Shown piece after piece: positions 8,623 to 21,947 of a stretch of DNA of 34,764 nt. The stretch spans positions 1 to 34,764 of the forward strand of contig JANQIV010000235.1 in assembly GCA_028282005.1 (NCBI GenBank), written 5' to 3'. This DNA is from Melioribacteraceae bacterium. Lineage in GTDB: Bacteria > Bacteroidota > Ignavibacteria > Ignavibacteriales > Melioribacteraceae. Position 1 is the first letter of the stretch. Each line of letters begins with the position of its first letter. A program made the translations under genes and the position numbers. The notes beneath the pieces were generated by a model that was given only the letters and a program-made list of their open reading frames with translations, was not told the origin of the DNA and did not search any database.

Positions 8623-8991
8623 ATGCCTCAATTGACATTGGAGTACTCAAGCAATATAGCTGATGAAATAAATTATGAATCACTTTTTGATGAACTGCAC
8701 AAAACACTTTCTGAGGTGGGTGAAATCAAACTAGAAAATTTTAAAAGTAGAGCTATAGAACAAAAAATTTTTTATGTGGGTGATGGAAATCCAGGTAACG
8801 GATTTGTGCATGTTGAATTTAAATTGTTGGAAGGAAGGGAAAATGAATTAAAAAATAAACTGGGGCAAACAATTTTAGAAACCTTAAGGAAATATTTATC
8901 AGCATCAATTAATAAAATTAATATCCAGATAACTGTTGAATTGATTGATATAATTAAATCCGATTATTATAAATATCCAGATAATCTTTAG
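8623..8991 (+). CDS. 5-carboxymethyl-2-hydroxymuconate isomerase-family tautomerase
   Basis: 122-residue protein of the tautomerase superfamily, CHMI branch. The mature N-terminus would be Pro (MPQLTLEYSSNI), the catalytic base of this family, and the length matches the roughly 125-residue trimeric CHMI enzymes. The middle segment FYVGDGNPGNGFVHVEFKLLEGR also fits. CHMI isomerises an intermediate of homoprotocatechuate breakdown, but no other gene of that pathway is present, so the real substrate may differ. Translation is set by AAAGGT about 10 bases before the ATG. It lies between the susCD terminator and the convergent galK with only four bases between the two stops. Confidence 0.8.
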   Translation: MPQLTLEYSSNIADEINYESLFDELHKTLSEVGEIKLENFKSRAIEQKIFYVGDGNPGNGFVHVEFKLLEGRENELKNKLGQTILETLRKYLSASINKINIQITVELIDIIKSDYYKYPDNL

Positions 8992-8995
8992 TTGT

Positions 8996-10183
8996 CTAAT
9001 ACATAAAACGATTGCTCGTTTCATTATCTTCCAAATTTAATGTTGATGTTCCATTTTTGATTGAACAAAAATATGCTTTAATATCAGTTCTAGTTTTATC
9101 TTTATAGGTTTTTGTAGCCAAATCTATAAAATCAAGATAGTCTTCATTCTTTACAAGGTTGATGGTACAACCGCCAAAACCACCGCCCATCATTCTTGCG
9201 CCAATAACGCCCGGATGATCTTCAGCAACTGAAACTAATATATCTAATTCTTTGCAGCTAACTTCATATTCATCTCTCAAACCGTAGTGGCTTTGAAACA
9301 TTTTTTCTCCGAAAGCAGAAATGTTATTTGTCCTTAAATCTTTACAGCCTTCAAGTAATCTTTGATTTTCATTGACTACATAACTACATCGTTTAAAAAG
9401 CAATTCGGGTAATCTGTCTTTATGAGAGTTTATAAAATCTAATCCAACGTCTCTGAGCGATTTTATTTTTGGATTAACTCTACTCAATATTTTTATGCCT
9501 TCCTCACATTGCTCTCTTCTTATATTGTATTCAGAAGATTGAAGTTTATGTTTTACTTGAGTATCCAAGAGGACGATTTTATAATTATCAAGATTAATTG
9601 GAACATATTCATATTCAAGTGATCGACAGTCAATTTTTAGGACTTTATTCTTTTCGCCAAAGATGTTTATATACTGATCCATAATTCCACATCTAAGTCC
9701 GACAAACTCATTCTCAGCTTTATGAGCGATTTTTACTAAATCAATTTTTGTTAAGTTCAAATCAAACAATTGATCCAGTGCATAAGTCAAGCCCCCCTCG
9801 ATAGCTGCAGAGGATGATAAACCTGCACCAATAGGAATATTACCGCCAAATACTAAATTGAAACCACCGATTGCTGCACCATTCTTCTGAAGTTGATCAA
9901 TTACACCCAATAAATAATTCGGCCAAAGTTTTTTGGAATATTTAATATCACTTATATCTGTTTTGATTGTATCATTCAAATCAATAGCTATAAGTTTGCA
10001 GCTATTGTTATCGGATGGATGAATTGCAAATATTATTTCTTTGTCAATTGCAGCGGGTAAAACAAAACCTTCATTATAATCAGTGTGTTCACCGATTAGA
10101 TTAATTCTTCCTGGAGAGCGAAATACAAAAGGCTCTTGATCAAATTCTTTTTTAAATTTTTTGATTACTTGATAGGGAGTCAT
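8996..10183 (-). CDS. galK: Galactokinase
   Basis: Phosphorylates alpha-D-galactose to galactose 1-phosphate with ATP (Leloir pathway, cytoplasm). 395 residues of the GHMP kinase family. The galactokinase signature GRINLIGEHTDYNEG is at 25-39, the ATP-binding loop PIGAGLSSSAA at 117-127, the catalytic aspartate in GIMDQ is D169, and the third GHMP motif MMGGGFGGCT is at 331-340. It is the last gene of the four-gene minus-strand operon, 29 bases after the regulator gene. It supplies the substrate of GalT encoded two genes upstream. No galE or mutarotase is seen in the window. Confidence 0.95.
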   Translation of the reverse strand: MTPYQVIKKFKKEFDQEPFVFRSPGRINLIGEHTDYNEGFVLPAAIDKEIIFAIHPSDNNSCKLIAIDLNDTIKTDISDIKYSKKLWPNYLLGVIDQLQKNGAAIGGFNLVFGGNIPIGAGLSSSAAIEGGLTYALDQLFDLNLTKIDLVKIAHKAENEFVGLRCGIMDQYINIFGEKNKVLKIDCRSLEYEYVPINLDNYKIVLLDTQVKHKLQSSEYNIRREQCEEGIKILSRVNPKIKSLRDVGLDFINSHKDRLPELLFKRCSYVVNENQRLLEGCKDLRTNNISAFGEKMFQSHYGLRDEYEVSCKELDILVSVAEDHPGVIGARMMGGGFGGCTINLVKNEDYLDFIDLATKTYKDKTRTDIKAYFCSIKNGTSTLNLEDNETSNRFMY

Positions 10184-10212
10184 TAAAATTTACCAATATT
10201 TATATCAATGGG

Positions 10213-11223
10213 TTATGCAGATTCTCTTACGATAATTTCTGTATCGATTACGAGTTCTTCTAGTTTTTCTGTTTCGTTTTCAATATGCTTTATTAATTTA
10301 TCGGCAGCTAATTTACCAACTTCGTAAGCCGGCTGTCGGACAGTTGTTAAAGGTGTTCGCAGCAATTCAGCTCTTATATCATCAGAGAAACCGACAATTG
10401 CGATATCTTTAGGTATATTTAATCCGCAATCAATAATAGCCTTCATAGCACCAAATGCAGCGGGATCATTCACAGCAACAACCGCACGGGGTCTTCTACT
10501 CTTTGGTAGTTCTAACAATTTCATCATAGCTTTGTAACCACCTTCTTCATGAAAACCAGATTCTATTACATACTCTTCTCTTAAATTGATACCATGGTTG
10601 GTTAATGCTTTTTTGTATCCGTCGAATCTTTCTTTACCAATTGATATACTCAAAGGTCCACTCAAATGTGCAATCTTTTTTATCCCTTTTGAAATAATAT
10701 ACTCTGTTATTTGCATACTTGATCTTTCATCATTAATTCTAACACAACTTGCACCAATGTTATGAACACAGCGGTCAAAAAACACAATCGGAATACCATG
10801 TTTAATCGTATCTTTATAAACTGAGTAATCGGTAACAGATTCAGCTGTTGAAATAAGTATTCCGTCAACCCTTTTAGAAAGCAAGGTAGATATTGCATTA
10901 CTTTCTCGAGTTGCATTTTCGGCAGAGTGAGTTAAAATAATTTGATAGTGTTTATTGAAGGCTACCTCTTCAATTCCTTTAATTACTTCGGGAAAAAATG
11001 AATGAGTAAATTCCGGGATAACTACACCAATCGTATCTGTCTTTTGCGACACAAGACTTTTTGCAATTTGATTTTGAACGTATCCCATTTTGCGGGCTAC
11101 TTTAAGAACTTTTTCTTTAGTTCTTTCATCTACATTGGGCCTGTTATTAAGTGCTCTCGATACTGTCATCATTGAGACACCCAGTTTGGCAGCCACTTCT
11201 TTAATTGTTACTTTTCCAGCCAT
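10213..11223 (-). CDS. LacI-family transcriptional repressor of the locus
   Basis: 336 residues. The N-terminal LacI helix-turn-helix (VTIKEVAAKLGVSMMTVSRALNN, about 5-27) and hinge are followed by a periplasmic-binding-protein-like effector domain (about 60-333) with IGVVIPEFTHSFF, VDGILIS and IAIVGFSDD landmarks. It is embedded between galT (9-base gap) and galK (29-base gap). The family binds near-palindromic sites centred on CG, and just such sites occur four times before susC and once at the beta-galactosidase start, so I infer that it controls susCD and the glycosidase genes. The effector is unknown; galactose or a galactoside would be logical. Confidence 0.92.
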   Translation of the reverse strand: MAGKVTIKEVAAKLGVSMMTVSRALNNRPNVDERTKEKVLKVARKMGYVQNQIAKSLVSQKTDTIGVVIPEFTHSFFPEVIKGIEEVAFNKHYQIILTHSAENATRESNAISTLLSKRVDGILISTAESVTDYSVYKDTIKHGIPIVFFDRCVHNIGASCVRINDERSSMQITEYIISKGIKKIAHLSGPLSISIGKERFDGYKKALTNHGINLREEYVIESGFHEEGGYKAMMKLLELPKSRRPRAVVAVNDPAAFGAMKAIIDCGLNIPKDIAIVGFSDDIRAELLRTPLTTVRQPAYEVGKLAADKLIKHIENETEKLEELVIDTEIIVRESA

Positions 11224-11232
11224 ATTACCAAT

Positions 11233-12273
11233 TTAGTTTTTTATAGAATAATGAATTTTACTCAAACTTTTCAAAATTTCTGCTGCCCTTTCCGGTGTAA
11301 TATCTCTCTGAGGATTAGCGAGCATTTCATATCCGACCATGAATTTTTTAATTGTTGCCGACCTCAACAAAGGTGGATAAAAGTGCATGTGTAAATGCCA
11401 ACCATTATATTCTCTATTGTCAGTAGGCATTTGATGTATCCCGGCTGAATAAGGAAATGATACATTGAATAAGTTATCGTACTTTATTGTTAACACTTTT
11501 ATTGCATCGGCAAATGAATATATAATTTCATTATTGAATTCCAACAAACTTTTTAATTGTTTTCTCGGAATAATCATAGTTTCATAAGGCCAGGTAGCCC
11601 AGTAAGGGACAAGTACAACGAACGCTTGGTTCTCATAAACTAATCTTTCTTTTAACTCCAGTTCCAAAGCAAGGTAATCTGATAAAACGCTAACACCATT
11701 TATTTCGAAATAATTTTCGAATGAAATTGTTTCTTTTGCAGGCTCACTTGGAATTGAATTCTGTGCCCAGATTTGTCCATGGGGATGAGGATTGCTGCAT
11801 CCCATTAATTCGCCTTTGTTTTCGAATATCTGCACATAGTTAATTTCTTCTTTTGATCCGAGTTCTTCATATTGCTGTTTCCAAACTTTAATTACATTTT
11901 CAATGTCTTCAATTTCCATTTCGGGAAGTGTCAAATTATGCTTTGGTGAAAAGCATATTACTTTACAAATGCCTTCTTCAGAATTAGCAATAAGCAAATC
12001 ATTTATGTTTTCGTTAACATTTTTTTCAATAGGAATTAAAGGACTGTAGTCATTTACAAAAACAAATTGGTCCGAATAATTTGGATTTACCTCGCCGCTA
12101 GCTCTTTTATTCCCCGGACACAAATAGCATCCCGGATCGTAATCAATTCCTTTATTGTTTTGTGTGTTCTCAGTCTTTCCTTGCCACGGCCTTTTAGTTC
12201 GATGCGGAGAAACTTGGACCCATTCACCAGTTAAAATATTTTTTCTACGATGGGGAATATCATTCAGTTTCAT
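11233..12273 (-). CDS. galT: Galactose-1-phosphate uridylyltransferase
   Basis: Exchanges UMP between UDP-glucose and galactose 1-phosphate (Leloir pathway). 346 residues with the HIT-like active site NPHPHGQIWA (161-170); the second histidine of the HPH motif, H165, is the expected uridylylated nucleophile. C49 and C52 in GCYLCPGN match the zinc pair of the E. coli-type enzyme. The C-terminal HLHMHFYPPLLRS region holds the second histidine cluster. Its ATG overlaps the stop of the upstream kinase/phospho-lyase fusion by four bases, which indicates translational coupling, and the regulator gene follows after nine bases. Confidence 0.95.
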   Translation of the reverse strand: MKLNDIPHRRKNILTGEWVQVSPHRTKRPWQGKTENTQNNKGIDYDPGCYLCPGNKRASGEVNPNYSDQFVFVNDYSPLIPIEKNVNENINDLLIANSEEGICKVICFSPKHNLTLPEMEIEDIENVIKVWKQQYEELGSKEEINYVQIFENKGELMGCSNPHPHGQIWAQNSIPSEPAKETISFENYFEINGVSVLSDYLALELELKERLVYENQAFVVLVPYWATWPYETMIIPRKQLKSLLEFNNEIIYSFADAIKVLTIKYDNLFNVSFPYSAGIHQMPTDNREYNGWHLHMHFYPPLLRSATIKKFMVGYEMLANPQRDITPERAAEILKSLSKIHYSIKN

Positions 12274-14612
12274 TTTTGAATATCACCTAGTTTTGATAAG
12301 ATTTCATCTAAGTTACCAACAACTATATCAACATTTTCTTTATCGAATACAATTGGTGGTTTTATTTTTATTACATTGTGATAAGGCCCGTCCGTACTTA
12401 GCAGTACATGTCTATCTTTCATTTCGTTAACAACAGCAGTAGCTTCGGTATCCGCCGGCTCTAATGTTTCATGATCTCTTACAAGTTCAATTCCTAAAAA
12501 CAAGCCCTGGCCTCTAACATCGCCAATAATTTTGTGTTTAGGTTTAATTTTCATTAATTCATCAAAGAAGTATTGGCCAACGTCTAATGAGTTTTGTTGA
12601 AGTTTTTCGTTTTCAATAACGTCTAAAACTGCATTGCCAATAGAGCATGAAACCGGATTGCCGCCAAATGTATTGAAATATTCCATTCCGTTGTTAAAAG
12701 CGTCTGCAATTTCTTTTGTTGTGATTACTGCTCCAAGTGGGTGTCCGTTACCGATTGGTTTGCCAAGAGTAACGATATCAGGAACAACATCTTGCAATTC
12801 AAATCCCCACATATGTGAGCCAACTCTGCCGAAACCAATTTGTACTTCGTCGGCAATGCAAACTCCGCCAGCTTCTTTAACTATTTCGAAGGACTTTTGT
12901 AAAAACCCCTCGGGTAAGAATACTTGTCCGCCTACTCCTAAAACTGATTCAAATAAAAATCCGGCTAAACCTTTATTCTCATTTTTTAACTTATCGATTA
13001 TTGGCTTAATTTCGTTTGCATATTTTTTGCCAGCGTTTTTGTCTCTGTAAGCACCTCTGTATATATCGGGGATATTAATTTTATGAACATAGGATGGCCT
13101 TCCTTTTCCGCCAGGGCCTTCACATTTGTAAGGGCTTACTTCAACTACTTTTCCTGTGTTGCCATGGTAAGCATGGTCAAGCACAACCATATCTTCCTGA
13201 CCAGTGAAAGTTCGTGCAAGCCTAAGAGCAAGTTCATTTGCTTCACTGCCTGAGTTAACTAAAAAGCAAACATTGAGAGGATCAGGAAATTTATCTGTTA
13301 GCCTTTTTGCATATTCAATAATATGATCGTGTAGGTAGCGGGTGTTGGTATTGAGAATCGAAATCTGTTTTTGTGCTGCTTCAACTACGTGGGGGTGACA
13401 ATGACCAACATGACAAACGTTGTTTACGCAATCTAAAAACTTGTTGCCTTCTTCATCAAATAAATATTGTCCAAATCCTTTAACAATTTTTAAAGGCTCA
13501 TTGTAAGAGACACTCAACGATTTACCAAGATGTTTTTCTCTTTGTGATAAAATATAATCCTTGTCAGCACCAATGTTCTTTAATCCTAATCCTAAGGCAG
13601 TTCTGAATTTATTCTCAATTATTTGCGGATCATATTGAAGTAATTTATTTAATAAATCCCAAGCGGGTTTTTCGGAAATTTTTAAATATTCATTTTCAGG
13701 ATTTAGTCTAAACTGATGCGCAGACATACAAACAGAAATACAAAGTCTTGCGGCAATCAAATAAAACAACACTTCAATTTCGTCATTATTTAATTCAAAT
13801 TCTTTTGAATACCCCTCTAATATTTTTGTCGCAACCAAGAAAGGATATTTGCTGTTCATCATTGCATAGGCAAGTACAATTGCAATTTCGTTTACAACAA
13901 AAGAATTGGCCATATCGCCAAAATCAATAATACTGCTTACTTTATATTTCCCATCTATATCTTTGAGAATAATATTATTGTCGTTTCCGTCATTTTGCAA
14001 AACACTTGTCCGTAGTTTTGGAATTAAAGGGACGACATAATTTTTGTATTGAGTCAAAAAATGTTTTGCTATTTTTCTTTTATCAGAGTCATCTATTTCA
14101 TCTAAGTACTTTTCTATATCTAGGGTATTTCTCAAATCCCAAATAATATATCTGTGCGAATGGTGATTTGTATAATTTAATAATGCTTTACTGATTTTAC
14201 CGTAAAGATTACCCAGTTGGTAAAAATGTTCGTCGGTATGTGTTTCAAATTCCGACCAGAATTTTCCTTCAATAAAACTATGAACCTGTAAAAAATACTC
14301 ATGTTCTTCATCTGCTATAACAACAATTTTTTCGTTAGAAGCAGATTCAATTACTTCCGCACAAATTCCATCTTGAACAGATGAATTCAAATATTCCATT
14401 GTTTCTAATTGGAGGTTAAGAATATTTATATCTTCTTCACTGTTTGAAGTTTTAACAATATATTTTTTCCCATTATTATCAGTTACAGAGAAGTTTTGGT
14501 CGCGGTCGCTACATAGAATTTCAGCCGAACCTTTTATGTAGTAATTTTTCTCAACGAACTTTTCAATCTGAGTAGTATTAAAATGTGGAGCATTTAATAC
14601 TGAATTTGACAT
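12270..14612 (-). CDS. APH-fold kinase fused to class-III PLP phospho-lyase (hydroxylysine kinase / phospho-lyase type)
   Basis: 780-residue two-domain cytoplasmic enzyme. Residues about 1-330 are an aminoglycoside-phosphotransferase-like kinase: the catalytic loop is QNDGNDNN (206-213; D208 and N213 kept, the usual first His replaced by Gln), and the metal-binding IIDFGDM is at 228-234. The segment after it ([12 protein letters not shown], then [23 protein letters not shown]) resembles, from memory, animal hydroxylysine kinase (HYKK/AGPHD1). Residues about 365-775 are a class-III aminotransferase fold: GSEAN at 455-459, LDHAYHG, IADEV (D588) and the Schiff-base K618 in [12 protein letters not shown]. 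This half is strikingly like the animal AGXT2L1/AGXT2L2 phospho-lyases, which eliminate ammonia and phosphate from phosphoethanolamine or 5-phosphohydroxylysine. A fused kinase would make that phosphorylated substrate. First gene of the gal operon; its stop overlaps the galT start. Phosphoethanolamine remains the alternative substrate. The M23 peptidase domain found in some larger fusions is absent. Confidence 0.82.
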   Translation of the reverse strand: MSNSVLNAPHFNTTQIEKFVEKNYYIKGSAEILCSDRDQNFSVTDNNGKKYIVKTSNSEEDINILNLQLETMEYLNSSVQDGICAEVIESASNEKIVVIADEEHEYFLQVHSFIEGKFWSEFETHTDEHFYQLGNLYGKISKALLNYTNHHSHRYIIWDLRNTLDIEKYLDEIDDSDKRKIAKHFLTQYKNYVVPLIPKLRTSVLQNDGNDNNIILKDIDGKYKVSSIIDFGDMANSFVVNEIAIVLAYAMMNSKYPFLVATKILEGYSKEFELNNDEIEVLFYLIAARLCISVCMSAHQFRLNPENEYLKISEKPAWDLLNKLLQYDPQIIENKFRTALGLGLKNIGADKDYILSQREKHLGKSLSVSYNEPLKIVKGFGQYLFDEEGNKFLDCVNNVCHVGHCHPHVVEAAQKQISILNTNTRYLHDHIIEYAKRLTDKFPDPLNVCFLVNSGSEANELALRLARTFTGQEDMVVLDHAYHGNTGKVVEVSPYKCEGPGGKGRPSYVHKINIPDIYRGAYRDKNAGKKYANEIKPIIDKLKNENKGLAGFLFESVLGVGGQVFLPEGFLQKSFEIVKEAGGVCIADEVQIGFGRVGSHMWGFELQDVVPDIVTLGKPIGNGHPLGAVITTKEIADAFNNGMEYFNTFGGNPVSCSIGNAVLDVIENEKLQQNSLDVGQYFFDELMKIKPKHKIIGDVRGQGLFLGIELVRDHETLEPADTEATAVVNEMKDRHVLLSTDGPYHNVIKIKPPIVFDKENVDIVVGNLDEILSKLGDIQK

Positions 14613-17903
<3,291 letters not shown>

Positions 17904-17904
<1 letters not shown>

Positions 17905-19916
17905 TGGAAATCATGAAAAACTTAATCTCGACTTTGGCAATTTTTGTTTTATTGGTTTTTACTTCATGCGAAAAAGTAGAAGAGCATTATCCAATTGACA
18001 GAAACGAATTTCAAAATATTCTGAATATTAAAAATATCCCCCAGAATAAAGATGATTGGAATGCAATGTTCTTTGCTGATCAAGGCTCGTGGATGGCATA
18101 TTCGTTACCGTCAGATTTATCTTCAGAGAACTATGGGAGTTTAGTTGGGCCATTTTCAATAATTGAGGGTAAGTGGATCAGTGAAAAAATAATTCAATTA
18201 AACTTATTTGATACTGAAGAGAATCAAATTGAATTGCATTCGGGCTATAAAGAAATTAATTATTTACCCGGATTGCTTTCACAAAAATATGAACTGAATA
18301 ACCTGGAAATAAAAATTGAATCATACTTTGTTGATGCGTATAACTTGGTCTATTACTATTCAATTAAAAATAATGGTGATGAAGACTATTTACTGAATTA
18401 TAATTTTACAGGTGAAGTGTTTTCCGATTTTGATTTCGAAGAGAAAAACAAATCAATTTTTGTAAATTCAAAAACTGATGATAAATACAATCTTGAAGTC
18501 CTGTTCAATGAGAGAAATATTAGCAAAGAAATTATTATTTTTGATACAGCATATTTTACTTCTAAAACTTCGGTTAAAATTAAATCTGCAGAAACTTATC
18601 AAAGTTTTGCTGTGATAAATATTTCATCTGAATTGTTTAATGCGTTTGAAGACGATACTGAAATAAACAGCCAGACTATTAATTCGCATAAAGAATCAAA
18701 CGTAAAAAGATGGAATAAATATTTATCTGATGTAATTACTAAAAACAAAAACTGGGAAGCAAAAGAAGAATACCACAATTTGGTTGCTAAATCAGTAATG
18801 ACTTTAATAAACAACTGGCGTGTTCCTTACGGAGATTTGCAAACAGCCGGTTTATTCCCTTCTGCATCTATCTGGTACTTTAATGGTTTTTGGGCATGGG
18901 ATTCTTGGAAGCATGCGTATTCGTTAGCTAAGTTCGCACCTGAAATTGCAAAAGACCAAGTGCGTACTATGTTTGATTTGCAAGATGAAATGGGAATGGT
19001 TCCGGATGTAATTTATCAAAACAAAGAAGAGAATAACTGGCTCGATACAAAACCTCCTCTCTCTGCTTGGGCGGTTTTAGAAATTTATAAAAACGATGGC
19101 GATAAAGATTTTCTAGAAGAAATTTATCCTAAAATAAAGAAATATCATTATTGGTGGTATGAATACAGAGATAACAATAAAAACGAAATTTGCGAATACG
19201 GTGCAACACAAGATACACTTATTGCTGCTAAGTGGGAAAGCGGAATGGATAACGCAGTTCGGTTTGATAATTCTTCTCTCAAAAAAATAAATGATTACGC
19301 GTGGTCGCTTAATCAAGAGTCTGTTGATTTGAATGCTTTTTTATATGCTGAGAAATTGTACTTGTCTGAAATGGCTACAGCCATTGGTGAAGAGAAAGAA
19401 AGTAAAAAATATTTGCATGAAGCAGAAAACCTAAAAGAAAAAATTAAGTACAGATTTTATGACAAAGAAAGTGGATTCTTTTACGACTTTGACTTGATAA
19501 ACAATGATTATATTAATGTGCAGGGGCCGGAAGGCTGGATACCCCTTTGGGCAAATGCTACCGATGATTATTCTGCAAAAACTGTTAAAGAAATTATGAC
19601 TGATACTACAAAGTTTGCAACTTATATCCCTTTCCCAACTGTTGCAAAAGATGATCCCCAATTTTCACTTGGTTACTGGCGTGGAACTGTTTGGCTTGAC
19701 CAGGTATATTTTGCTATAAAAGGTTTAAGAAATTACGGCTACGATAAAGAAGCTCAATTCTACACAAAGCAAGTATTCAACAGAATCGAAGGTGTGAAAA
19801 ATTCAGACAATTCGATAAGAGAAAATTATAACGCTACGACCGGTAAAGGGTTGCGAGTTAATAATTTCAGTTGGTCTGCTGCTGCTTTGATCGAACTTTA
19901 TTTGATGTTTGAGTAA
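17904..19916 (+). CDS. GH63-type alpha-glucosidase lipoprotein
   Basis: 670 residues. The N-terminus is a lipoprotein signal with FTSC (C22), so membrane anchored. An N-terminal beta domain (about 40-260) precedes an (alpha/alpha)6 barrel with the GH63/GH37-type landmarks FWAWDSWKHA (D333), WESGMDNAVRFD with the likely general acid D449, GYWRGTVWLDQVYF, and SIRENYNATTGKG with the likely general base E640. GH63 members include eukaryotic processing glucosidase I, mannosylglycerate hydrolases and E. coli YgjK, which (from memory) acts on Glc-alpha1,2-Gal and nigerose. Start: ATG at 17904 overlaps the previous stop (TAATG); an ATG three codons later is equally possible. Coupling to a beta-galactosidase fits sequential trimming of a glucosyl-galactosyl unit. 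Confidence 0.8.
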
Positions 19917-20071
19917 TTAGTAGTTTAGAAGAAGGTTTTTAGAAAAGCAAAACTCTTATTACATTAGGCTTTCTAAAAAGAGCTTTTTGAGTCATCAAAA
20001 AAAAATCAAAAATATTTGGTAAGATAGCTTTACTTTTCATCTCAACCATCATTTCGATATTTCTTTGCGAG

Positions 20072-21076
20072 ATGATATTGCGATTTTTTTTCCCCGGCAT
20101 TATTGTTTTATTTCCTCGTTTCCATACCGAAGCTCAATACGGTGAATATACAATTCGAATGAATAGACCGGATAATTCCTTTTATCACACAAGCGTTGAA
20201 GGTTCTTGGAAGTTTGAAATAAATGAAAAAGGATTTAGAAATAGTAATAACATAAATTATGAAAAAACAAAAAATACTTTTAGAGTGTTGTGTTTAGGTG
20301 ATTCTCATACAATTGGTTTTGAAGTTGATCAGGAAGAGACATTCTCATATTTGTTGGAAGAGAATTTGAAGAAACAGAACGTACCAGCGGAAGTTTTAAA
20401 TGCTGGAGTTTCCGGATTCAGTACTGCGGAGAAGTATATTTATTTGATAAAAGAGGGAATTAAGTACAATCCGGATGCTGTTGTAATTGGCTTTTTTAGA
20501 AATGACTTTGATGATAATATTAAAACAGGATTGTTTGAATTGAAAAATGACTCATTGATAGCAAAGAACTTTGAGCATATTCCTGGTGTCAAAATTCAAG
20601 ACTATATTTATGATTATGCAGTTGTTAGATGGCTTAGTCAAAATTCATATTTTTATTCATTAGCATTTAATACAGTTTGGAATTATGCCAAGTTGAATTT
20701 GTTGAAAAGAAGCAGAGAGAATGTTATTGAATATGCAGTTTCTGAAAGAATTGAATTTTACGATTATCAAAAAAAACTGACATTAAAACTTATTGAAGAG
20801 ATTTATAAATTTTGTAGAAATAAAAATATTGAATTGATAATTATAGATATTCCCTCATTTGGTTTGAAAGGGAATACAGGTTCTTCACTTCCAAAAAAAA
20901 TAATTGAAGATTTTAAACTTAATTCTGATAAAATAATTTTAGCTGATGAAATAATTAAAAGTGTTCTTCCAAATAAAATTCACAGAGAAGAAGGCCACAG
21001 ACATATTTCACCGGAGACACATTTGGTAATTGCAGAAAAAATTTCAGAATACTTATTGAAAGAAATTGAGGAATAG
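20072..21076 (+). CDS. SGNH/GDSL-type hydrolase with an N-terminal anchor
   Basis: 334 residues from the ATG at 20072. SGNH landmarks: LGDSHTIGF with nucleophile S78, NAGVSGFS with the block-II glycine, IGFFRND with the block-III asparagine, and a C-terminal SPETH histidine (about H317). The family comprises esterases, deacetylases and acyltransferases for lipids and polysaccharides. The start is doubtful: the same frame stays open back to 19991 and encodes a convincing signal anchor (KIFGKIALLFISTIISIFLC), which the ATG at 20072 would cut in its middle, yet no ATG, GTG or TTG lies in that stretch. A TTG at 19987 would join this frame if the A9 run at 19997-20005 were one base shorter. It lies about 70-150 bases after the GH63 gene and could share its transcript. 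Confidence 0.75.
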   Translation: MILRFFFPGIIVLFPRFHTEAQYGEYTIRMNRPDNSFYHTSVEGSWKFEINEKGFRNSNNINYEKTKNTFRVLCLGDSHTIGFEVDQEETFSYLLEENLKKQNVPAEVLNAGVSGFSTAEKYIYLIKEGIKYNPDAVVIGFFRNDFDDNIKTGLFELKNDSLIAKNFEHIPGVKIQDYIYDYAVVRWLSQNSYFYSLAFNTVWNYAKLNLLKRSRENVIEYAVSERIEFYDYQKKLTLKLIEEIYKFCRNKNIELIIIDIPSFGLKGNTGSSLPKKIIEDFKLNSDKIILADEIIKSVLPNKIHREEGHRHISPETHLVIAEKISEYLLKEIEE

Positions 21077-21078
21077 AA

Positions 21079-21612
21079 ATGGACATAAATAAATTGAAAT
21101 ACCCAATTGGCGGGCCGAAGTTAGAAGTTGAACCAACAGCAGAAGAGATGCAGAATTATCTTCAAAGTATGAAAGAAGTGCCGGCAAAATTAAGACAAGC
21201 AGTAAACGGGTTAACTAATGAGCAGTTGGATACTCAATACAGGCCTGATGGCTGGACAGTTAGACAAGTAGTTCACCACGTTCCGGAAAGTCACATGAAT
21301 GGGTACATAAGATTTAAATGGGGATTAACAGAAGATGAAGAGTCATTAATAAAAACTTATGACGAAGTGAGGTGGGCTGAAACTATTGATATAAAAGATG
21401 CTCCAATAGAAATGTCATTAATTTTGTTGGAAGCAGTTCACGTACGTTGGGTTTATTTATTAGAAAGATTGTCTGATGAATTGTGGGGCAGATTTTATAA
21501 TCATCCTGAGACAGGCAAATTGTCGTTAAAAAAAGCTTTAGCACTTTATGCGTGGCATGGTGAGCATCATATCGCACATATAACTACATTAAAAGAAAGA
21601 AATAATTGGTAG
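21079..21612 (+). CDS. YfiT-like DinB-superfamily putative thiol transferase
   Basis: 177-residue four-helix-bundle protein highly like B. subtilis YfiT. Shared blocks are KYPIGGPK at the start, EVPAKLRQAV, GWTVRQVVHHVPESHMNGYIRFKW (52-81 region), and the C-terminal LYAWHGEHHIAHIT. Histidines H67, H160 and H164 are placed like the metal ligands of YfiT. YfiT-type proteins are assigned as metal-dependent (bacillithiol) S-transferases, so the cell probably makes bacillithiol; that is inference. The ATG lies three bases after the SGNH stop, so the genes are co-transcribed. Confidence 0.85.
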   Translation: MDINKLKYPIGGPKLEVEPTAEEMQNYLQSMKEVPAKLRQAVNGLTNEQLDTQYRPDGWTVRQVVHHVPESHMNGYIRFKWGLTEDEESLIKTYDEVRWAETIDIKDAPIEMSLILLEAVHVRWVYLLERLSDELWGRFYNHPETGKLSLKKALALYAWHGEHHIAHITTLKERNNW

Positions 21613-21618
21613 AAAAAA

Positions 21619-21930
21619 ATGTTAAACAAATTATCCGAAAGTCAGATTATTTTTAATGCAAATGGGGCTGTGGGTAAAAGAATTTCTTCAAACGAGAAGA
21701 CTGAGTTCGTACATTTAACTTTAGAGGAAAATTCAGTAATTGAGACACATTCACTTGATTTTGATATCGAATTTTTTATTCTTAAAGGAAGAGGAAAAGT
21801 CTTATTAAATGAAGAGACTTTACTTGTTGAAAAAGATGATCTTTTACATGTTGCACCGGGTATCAACAGAAAATGGGAGAATATCGGAAATACCGCTCTT
21901 GAGGTACTTGTTATTAAACATTTGGAATAA
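21619..21930 (+). CDS. Small cupin protein
   Basis: 103 residues forming one cupin barrel: THSLDFDIEFFILKGRGKVLLNEETLLVEKDDLLHVAPGINRKWENIG matches cupin motifs 1 and 2. The metal-binding histidines are incomplete: H44 is present, the glutamate is E51, and the motif-2 histidine is replaced in PGINRKWEN, so metal binding is uncertain. It starts six bases after the YfiT-like gene and its TAA abuts the next cupin gene. No substrate can be named. Confidence 0.75.
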   Translation: MLNKLSESQIIFNANGAVGKRISSNEKTEFVHLTLEENSVIETHSLDFDIEFFILKGRGKVLLNEETLLVEKDDLLHVAPGINRKWENIGNTALEVLVIKHLE

Positions 21931-21947
21931 TGCGAGGAGAGCTGGAG

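Noticed and set aside
12006-12019. TGTTTTCGTTAACA in galT as a sixth operator
   Set aside because: Two mismatches in one half-site and a position deep in coding sequence; likely chance in AT-rich DNA.
12634-13050. 138-codon frame antisense to the kinase/phospho-lyase fusion
   Set aside because: Shadow of a highly conserved PLP-enzyme region; proline/serine-rich translation without a family.
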